Shown in pieces: positions 54,175-58,711 of a stretch of 58,711 nucleotides of DNA (its first letter is position 1; each line of letters opens with the position of its first letter). A program made the translations under genes and the position numbers. This DNA comes from Roseburia sp. 1XD42-34 (lineage in GTDB: Bacteria; Bacillota; Bacilli; Bacillales; Amphibacillaceae). Under the pieces are notes generated by a model. The model saw only the letters and a list, made by a program, of their open reading frames with translations. It was not told the origin of the DNA and did not search any database. The DNA lies in contig NZ_QWLJ01000030.1 in NCBI RefSeq assembly GCF_009917385.1, positions 1 through 58,711 of the forward strand, written 5' to 3'.

Positions 54175-54357
54175 CCATAATAAGATGCTGTAAGAATCCT
54201 ACTGCAGGTATTGAGGAATTGATACTACAACAGCTGCAGATAACGGCACCTAAATGTACTATTTTGTAAGAAGCCTTTCGGTCTTACGATTACGGTACTA
54301 ACAATGAGTTGGGGGTGAAAGAAAACCTCTGCTGATTGAAAATTCCACTTTATCTTT
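54175..54357 (+). repeat. Family A repeat, copy A12
   Basis: AAGATGCTGTAAGAATCC, GCAGATAACGGCACCTAAAT, AGCCTTTCGGTCTTACG, TTACGGTACTAACAATG and GGGGGTGAAAGAAAACCTC, ending TGATTGAAAATTCCACTTTA. The left flank is not TTTAT here (CATAA). Confidence 0.7.
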
Positions 54358-54380
54358 TTGGTATGTTTTTGAATAAAGTA

Positions 54381-54403
54381 AGCCGTGAGGAGATCCCACG
54401 GCT
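54381..54403 (-). terminator. Probable terminator of the GH1/ROK operon
   Basis: AGCCGTG/CACGGCT stem 20 bases past the GH1 stop; followed on the minus strand by TACTTTATTC, a weak T-tract. Confidence 0.6.
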
Positions 54404-54423
54404 GAAATGTAAGTCGATATTGT

Positions 54424-55821
54424 TTATTCATCGGAGAATCCTTGGCAAGTAGCAACATCTCGAAACCACCAGCCGCTTTTCTTAATAGAACGTTTTGCGT
54501 TATTATTTAAATCAACGGCTACTAATCCATATCTATTTTTATATGCATTCATCCAGGACCAGTTATCCATAAACGTCCAAACGTGATAACCTTTTACATT
54601 TACGCCTTCTGCTAAAGCCTTATGTACCCATTTTAAGTGTTCTTTAAAAAAGGTAATTCGATAATCATCTTGAATAACCCCAGATGCGTCTTTAAATCGA
54701 TCCTCGTTCTCGACTCCCATTCCATTTTCAGAGATAAAACATTCGATATTGCCATAGTTGTTTTTCAAATTTATTAAAATATCATAGATTCCTTTTTCAT
54801 ATATTTCCCATCCACGGTATGGATTCATTTTTCTTCCATGCATTTCATAGGCGTCAAAAAAATGCTCTGGCATTAAAGGTGCATCTGGATGAGGGGCGTT
54901 TTCTTTTGCTTTTACTCGACGGGGCTGATAATAATTTACCCCTAATAGATCTATCGTGTGCTGCGAGAAGGTTGCTTTATCCTCTGCTTTAGTAGGTGGC
55001 AAAAGATCGTGTTCATCAAGTAATAGCACAAGTTCTTCGGGAAAATAACCTTTAACAGAAACATCTAAAAAAGAGCGGTTGAATAATAAATCCGCAATCC
55101 TTCCAGCTTTTACATCGGCGGGGTGGTTACTTCTTGGGTAGGACGGTGTAACATTTAAGATAATACCTATTTTCCCTTGGTGTCTTTCTTCTTTATAAGC
55201 TTGAATCGCTTTAGCGCTAGCAAGGATAGAGTGATATCCTACTTGGACAGCTCGTTTAAAATCTATGACATTGGGATAGTGCATATCGTATAAATAACCT
55301 GCTTCCACAGGTACAATTGGTTCGTTTTGCGTGAACCATTTGCTGACTTTCGGACCAAATAATTGAAAACAAGCACGTGCATACGCCTGAAAAGCATCGA
55401 CAACTTCTCGGTTTTCCCAGCCTCCTATTCGTTGTAATGCTAGTGGCATATCGAAATGATATAGATTTACAAAAGGTTCGATTCCCATTTTGTGAAGCTC
55501 ATCCAGTACTTGATGATAAAATGCTACAGCCTCTTGGTTGACGTCTCCAGTGCCATTAGGGATGAGTCGAGACCAGGAAATGGATAAGCGAAAGGAATTA
55601 TGACCTAATTGTTTCATTAATGCGATGTCTTCTTTATATTTTTCATAAAAACGGGATGATTCAGTTGGACCTATTTGCTGGAAAAAGCGATTCGGTTCTA
55701 GCTCGTACCAATAATCCCAAATGTTTTTACCTTTTCCCCCAATTGCTGCAGCACCTTCTGTTTGGGTAGCCGAAGCAGCACTTCCCCACCAAAAGTCATT
55801 TGGAAATCTGTATTGTGACAT
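54424..55821 (-). CDS. GH1 beta-glucosidase / 6-phospho-beta-glucosidase
   Basis: A 465-residue cytosolic family 1 glycosidase. The acid/base Glu167 is in FTQNEP and the nucleophile Glu365 in CFISENGMG; the start FPNDFWWGSAASATQTEGAA is the family N-terminal signature. The C-terminal KRSIKKSGWWF resembles the phosphate-binding S-x-K-K-S loop of 6-phospho enzymes. ATG 55821 is used because AAGGTGG lies just upstream. It lies 16 bases behind a ROK kinase, so the likely path is kinase first, then cleavage of the 6-phosphate glucoside. Confidence 0.9.
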   Translation of the reverse strand: MSQYRFPNDFWWGSAASATQTEGAAAIGGKGKNIWDYWYELEPNRFFQQIGPTESSRFYEKYKEDIALMKQLGHNSFRLSISWSRLIPNGTGDVNQEAVAFYHQVLDELHKMGIEPFVNLYHFDMPLALQRIGGWENREVVDAFQAYARACFQLFGPKVSKWFTQNEPIVPVEAGYLYDMHYPNVIDFKRAVQVGYHSILASAKAIQAYKEERHQGKIGIILNVTPSYPRSNHPADVKAGRIADLLFNRSFLDVSVKGYFPEELVLLLDEHDLLPPTKAEDKATFSQHTIDLLGVNYYQPRRVKAKENAPHPDAPLMPEHFFDAYEMHGRKMNPYRGWEIYEKGIYDILINLKNNYGNIECFISENGMGVENEDRFKDASGVIQDDYRITFFKEHLKWVHKALAEGVNVKGYHVWTFMDNWSWMNAYKNRYGLVAVDLNNNAKRSIKKSGWWFRDVATCQGFSDE

Positions 55822-55837
55822 AGTTACCACCTTTTCT

Positions 55838-56734
55838 TTAGTGATTGGTTTGAATAAAATGATACGTTGCACCGATAAGATTTGCCCGTTGTAAAAAAGT
55901 ACAAGTGGCAACTTTCCCGTGCGGGTTACCTATTTTCATCATTTCTTGGATCTCATGTATGTTAGTAGATAATGTAGACATAAAATCGAGTCGTGTACTG
56001 ATTCCGCCACCAATTAAAATGATTTCTGGGTCATAGATATGTTGTAAATTATATATGCCTGTAGCTAGTATGAAATAAAATTCATCAATAGCCTGCTGGC
56101 ATATCGCATCTCCATCTTCAGCCATTGCAAAAATTTGTTCACCAGAAAACTGATTTGTTGGTACTCCTTTTTGTTTAGCTACTTTTCTTATTATTGCAGA
56201 AGTCGAACCCATGTGACTCCAATGATTGATATCTTTTGTTTCTGGGTCTGCATACAAAATAGAATAACCGAACTCTCCACCATACAGATGGGCACCTCGA
56301 TATAGTTTGCCGTTTGAAATAATGGCACCGCCAATGCCTGTACCAATGACAATGACTAATACATTTTGAAGACCGGCCGCACCACCTTTCCATAGTTCAG
56401 CAAGAGCTGCACAATTTGCATCGTTTTCTATTGCAACTTGTTCGCCAGTTATCTCTTGAAGTGTTTCCTTTAAGGAAAGGTCGTGCAAATATGGGATGGC
56501 ACTGGTACCTTGTACATCTCCAGTAGCTGTAATTGTTCCTGGACAACTAATCGCTAACCCCTGAATGTCTTCCTTTAGCTTTATTTGTTGGACAGTTTGT
56601 TGAATAAAATTCATCAATCCTTGTAAACTTTCGGGAGTAGGAATCTTATTTTCAAAAGAAATGGTTGCCTCTTCATCTACCAACGCGTATTTTATAAAAG
56701 TGCCTCCAAAATCAAATGCGAGATATTGTGTCAT
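55838..56734 (-). CDS. ROK-family sugar kinase (probable beta-glucoside kinase)
   Basis: A 298-residue ATP-dependent kinase. The phosphate-1 loop is FDFGGTFIK (7-15) and the catalytic base Asp105 is in AIENDANCAAL; GTGIGGAIISNGKLYRGAH and IILIGGGIS follow. The cysteine-rich zinc motif of many ROK glucokinases is absent; the known beta-glucoside kinases lack it as well. Together with the GH1 gene it would phosphorylate imported cellobiose-like sugars in the cytosol. AAAGGGG precedes the ATG. First gene of the pair. Confidence 0.87.
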   Translation of the reverse strand: MTQYLAFDFGGTFIKYALVDEEATISFENKIPTPESLQGLMNFIQQTVQQIKLKEDIQGLAISCPGTITATGDVQGTSAIPYLHDLSLKETLQEITGEQVAIENDANCAALAELWKGGAAGLQNVLVIVIGTGIGGAIISNGKLYRGAHLYGGEFGYSILYADPETKDINHWSHMGSTSAIIRKVAKQKGVPTNQFSGEQIFAMAEDGDAICQQAIDEFYFILATGIYNLQHIYDPEIILIGGGISTRLDFMSTLSTNIHEIQEMMKIGNPHGKVATCTFLQRANLIGATYHFIQTNH

Positions 56735-56979
56735 TCTATACCCCTTTTCTTTAAGCTATTAAAATATTGGCTCTGTGGGTTTATTAACCACTTGCTTCAT
56801 AATGCTTAATCAGCAAAGAATTGGTACTGTTGAAAAAGATGCAAAGCATTCCCCCGAATTTTAGGATTAGTTAAAAACAGCTTACAACTTTCACTGTCTA
56901 TAACTATGTTTGTTTTACAGCTACTATTAAAATTTTCCTTTATTTTATGAAGGATAGCTTTGCTTGCTAATTTAGGTTT
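56735..56979. other. Upstream region of the ROK/GH1 pair
   Basis: It should hold the promoter and an RpiR site, but I see no clear palindrome or -35/-10 pair. No gene. Confidence 0.3.
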
Positions 56980-57171
56980 TTCTTATCACACATATAAGGT
57001 GCTGTAAGTCTCTCACTTCAGGAGTTGGATAATCTGTACAGCGACAAGCCTCGGTGGGGGATAACAGCACCTAAATCCCTATTTCAAAAGAAGGCTTTAG
57101 GTTCTACTATTACGATAAACTATTTATCGGCGATGAATGAAAACCTCCACTGAGTGAAGATTCACTTTACA
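56980..57171 (+). repeat. Family A repeat, copy A13 (well preserved)
   Basis: CTTAT, then CACACATATAAGGTGCTGTAAG; CACTTCAGGAGTTGGATAAT; GGTGGGGGATAACAGCACC; GGCTTTAGGTTCTAC; GCGATGAATGAAAACCTCC and TGAAGATTCACTTTAC. Very close to the consensus of the left hairpin. Confidence 0.8.
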
Positions 57172-57181
57172 GTCGCTTGCA

Positions 57182-57991
57182 TTACATATTGTGACCTTGT
57201 AAATAAGCATGTTCTGTGTGGATCCATTTGCTTATATTCTCTCTGTACATGCTAATATACTGGGAATAAATCATATCAATTATAATAAGAAGCGGAATCT
57301 GTACAGAGATTTGGCCAACTTCATTCGTGTTTTTTAAAGTGGACGTCAGTAACGTAACATTTGCTAGCTTTCTAATTTCTGGCGATTGGTTTGAAGTAAT
57401 CATGATAATAGATGTCCCTTGCTGCTGAAGCTGGAGCAGCGAGTCTAACACATATTGATTTTTAGCGCGTAATGACAAATAAATCACTAAATTATCCTTA
57501 TTAAGTAGGGAGGATATCATTTCAATCGAATTATGGTCTTGGACAACTTCAACAAACTTTCCAATTCTTGTGAAACGAAATTTAAAGTCTGCTCCCGCGA
57601 TTGCGCTTAATCCTAATCCGTAAACATGGATTATTTTATGCCTATAAATATATTCACAAACGGTTTGAATATCTTGAATATCTAAATTTTCATCAATATT
57701 ATTAATAAGTTCCTTATACCTAAACTTAAGATTATGCGTAACATTATTTTTATCGATGGTAAGCTCTTCTAAAGTATTTCGATAAGTAAAGATAAATTCC
57801 TTATAGTTTTCAAAGCCAATTTTCTGGCAAAATCTTGTTATAGAAGCAGTAGATACATTTATTTTATGAGCAATAGATGATTGCTTGAGAGGAGGGTTTC
57901 CTTCTAAGAAATAAGCGCAAATTTGTTCATCTACTACGGTAAATTTCAATCTAGAGCTCTCAATTAATAAAAATAAATCTGTGTTTATCAA
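57182..57991 (-). CDS. RpiR-family transcriptional regulator
   Basis: A 269-residue regulator with an N-terminal HTH (about 15-75: SSIAHKINVSTASITRFCQK) and a SIS sugar-phosphate-binding domain (about 105-240: KIIHVYGLGLSAIAGADFKF, DNLVIYLSLRAKNQYVLDSL). RpiR proteins sense phosphosugars. TTG 57991 has GGGTGAT just upstream; GTG 57998-58000 three codons earlier is the other candidate. It stands 450 bases upstream of the ROK/GH1 pair on the same strand and is its likely regulator, with the 6-phosphoglucoside as signal (inference). Confidence 0.87.
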   Translation of the reverse strand: MINTDLFLLIESSRLKFTVVDEQICAYFLEGNPPLKQSSIAHKINVSTASITRFCQKIGFENYKEFIFTYRNTLEELTIDKNNVTHNLKFRYKELINNIDENLDIQDIQTVCEYIYRHKIIHVYGLGLSAIAGADFKFRFTRIGKFVEVVQDHNSIEMISSLLNKDNLVIYLSLRAKNQYVLDSLLQLQQQGTSIIMITSNQSPEIRKLANVTLLTSTLKNTNEVGQISVQIPLLIIIDMIYSQYISMYRENISKWIHTEHAYLQGHNM

Positions 57992-58021
57992 CTGTATCAC
58001 CCACTTATTTAGACCTGAATA

Positions 58022-58180
58022 ATCATTTCATCTCGCACGTAATGTGCCGTAAGAGGCTCCCCTTTAGAATTTAAAACTACTACAAAGAATTTTAAGAGGA
58101 AGATACAGCACCTGAATATGCCTATGGAACCAACACTTAATAGGTGAGGAAAACCCCTATTGAATGAAATTTTGCTTTTA
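58022..58180 (+). repeat. Family A repeat, shortened copy A14
   Basis: TTTCATCTCGCACGTAATGTGCCGTAAG, GATACAGCACCTGAATATGCC, then AATAGGTGAGGAAAACCCC and TATTGAATGAAATTTTGC. The middle block (TTTAGGTCATACC) is missing. Confidence 0.65.
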
Positions 58181-58432
58181 TTATAATATACTCTATTGCC
58201 TGTAGACTATCCAGAATATCCAACCTATCTATTTAAGATGCTTTTATTCCAACAGAGGTAGATAAAGATTTCTCCGTTTTTGCTAGTTACACAGCCTGTA
58301 TTCAGGGAAGTGGGGGGCTGGGTGAGTTCATTTTTCATGAAAAACATTGCGGACTAAATGATTAATGACGAGCTTTTAAAGGACAAGAAAATTATTAAAA
58401 TACTATAGCTAGCTTAGTTAAAATTGTACTCA
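58181..58432. other. Intergenic DNA between two family A copies
   Basis: No gene, RNA or clear regulatory site is seen. Confidence 0.35.
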
Positions 58433-58596
58433 TTTATCCCGTATATAAGATACTGTAAGATCCTCACTTCGTTGGATCTATACTTCGCAACAAGTCGAAG
58501 TGGGGGATAGCAGCATCTAAATCTCCGATTCGTTCAGTTAACAATCAGCGGAGGATGAAAGAAAACCCCGGTTGATTGAAGTTTCACTTTATCTCA
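58433..58596 (+). repeat. Family A repeat, copy A15
   Basis: CATTTAT, then CCCGTATATAAGATACTGTAAG, CACTTCGTTGGATCTATAC, GTCGAAGTGGGGGATAGCAG, AATCTCCGATTCG, AATCAGCGGAGGATGAAAG and TGATTGAAGTTTCACTTTATC. The middle CCTTTAGGTCATACC block is deleted, as in A1. Confidence 0.8.
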
Positions 58597-58639
58597 GTTG
58601 ATGCGTTCTAAATAGGCGCTTATGTTTTGTTCATAGATA

Positions 58640-58711
58640 AGAAAGCATTCCTGTAATAAAGCAAAATGAGGATTGAATAAAAAATGCCCCCTTGGTATGA
58701 TACGAGGTGTC
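58640..58711 (+). mobile_element. Left end of a second ISLre2-type element, cut by the window edge
   Basis: From 58643 on, the sequence repeats 7003-7070 with few changes (CCTGTAATAAAGC, ATGAGGATTG, CCCCCTTGGTATGATACGAG). The first copy leads into a transposase start, so an IS probably continues beyond the window. Confidence 0.7.

Noticed and set aside
3746..58596. Family A repeats as a CRISPR array
   Set aside because: Copies are kilobases apart, vary in length, and have no regular spacers; no cas genes are seen.

Overview
The window looks like a piece of chromosome from a low-GC, endospore-forming member of the Bacillaceae, most like the halophilic Oceanobacillus/Virgibacillus group. The signs are AT-rich DNA, strong GGAGG-type ribosome binding sites, frequent TTG and GTG starts, a Spo0E-like and a YjzC-like small protein, PerR/LacI/PadR-type control sites, and relics of a group IIC intron that resemble the Oceanobacillus iheyensis intron. 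The species call is inference.

Layout. 0-6.9 kb: a GIY-YIG/DUF4357 protein, a secreted AA10 LPMO with two chitin-binding modules, an acetoin/diacetyl reductase and small proteins. 7-11 kb: decayed DNA with a scrambled ISLre2-type element (UPF0236 transposase), frameshifted small genes, a possible toxin tail and a dead IS3-family element. 12.1-22.3 kb: a complete-looking locus for 1,2-beta-glucan oligosaccharides (sophorose series): LacI regulator, CUT1-type permeases and binding protein on one strand, GH3 beta-glucosidase and an 1111-residue GH94 phosphorylase on the other, with promoters and matching operators in the divergent gap. 23.3-29.3 kb: a GreA-like factor and a molybdenum cofactor/molybdate cluster (moaA, moaD, mobA, moaB, modA, modB, moaC). 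30.9-33.7 kb: a graveyard with pieces of a PAS sensor, narI and a DUF2935 gene, then a group IIC intron relic. A vanished nitrate reductase would explain why the cofactor genes are here. 33.8-40.3 kb: a MerR regulator, a GNAT acetyltransferase and an ABC transporter operon ending in its PadR-type regulator. 40.7-52.3 kb: a cupin protein, ahpCF with a PerR box, a sodium:alanine-type symporter, a RocB-like peptidase, a two-component system and a DUF418 protein. 52.4-58.0 kb: an iron alcohol dehydrogenase and a second beta-glucoside locus (RpiR regulator, ROK kinase, GH1).

The most striking non-coding signal is two families of interspersed repeats. Family A (about 150-200 bp, some 15 full or partial copies) has two conserved hairpins, usually begins just after TTTAT and ends near TTCACTTTA(TC). 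Family B (about 270-300 bp, six copies) sits in three cases directly behind an intrinsic terminator. In several B copies an A element is inserted at one same TTTAT, while another B copy preserves the empty site. This suggests A is a non-autonomous, IS200/IS605-like (TnpA/TnpB-type) element that inserts 3' of TTTAT without a target duplication. No transposase for either family is visible here.
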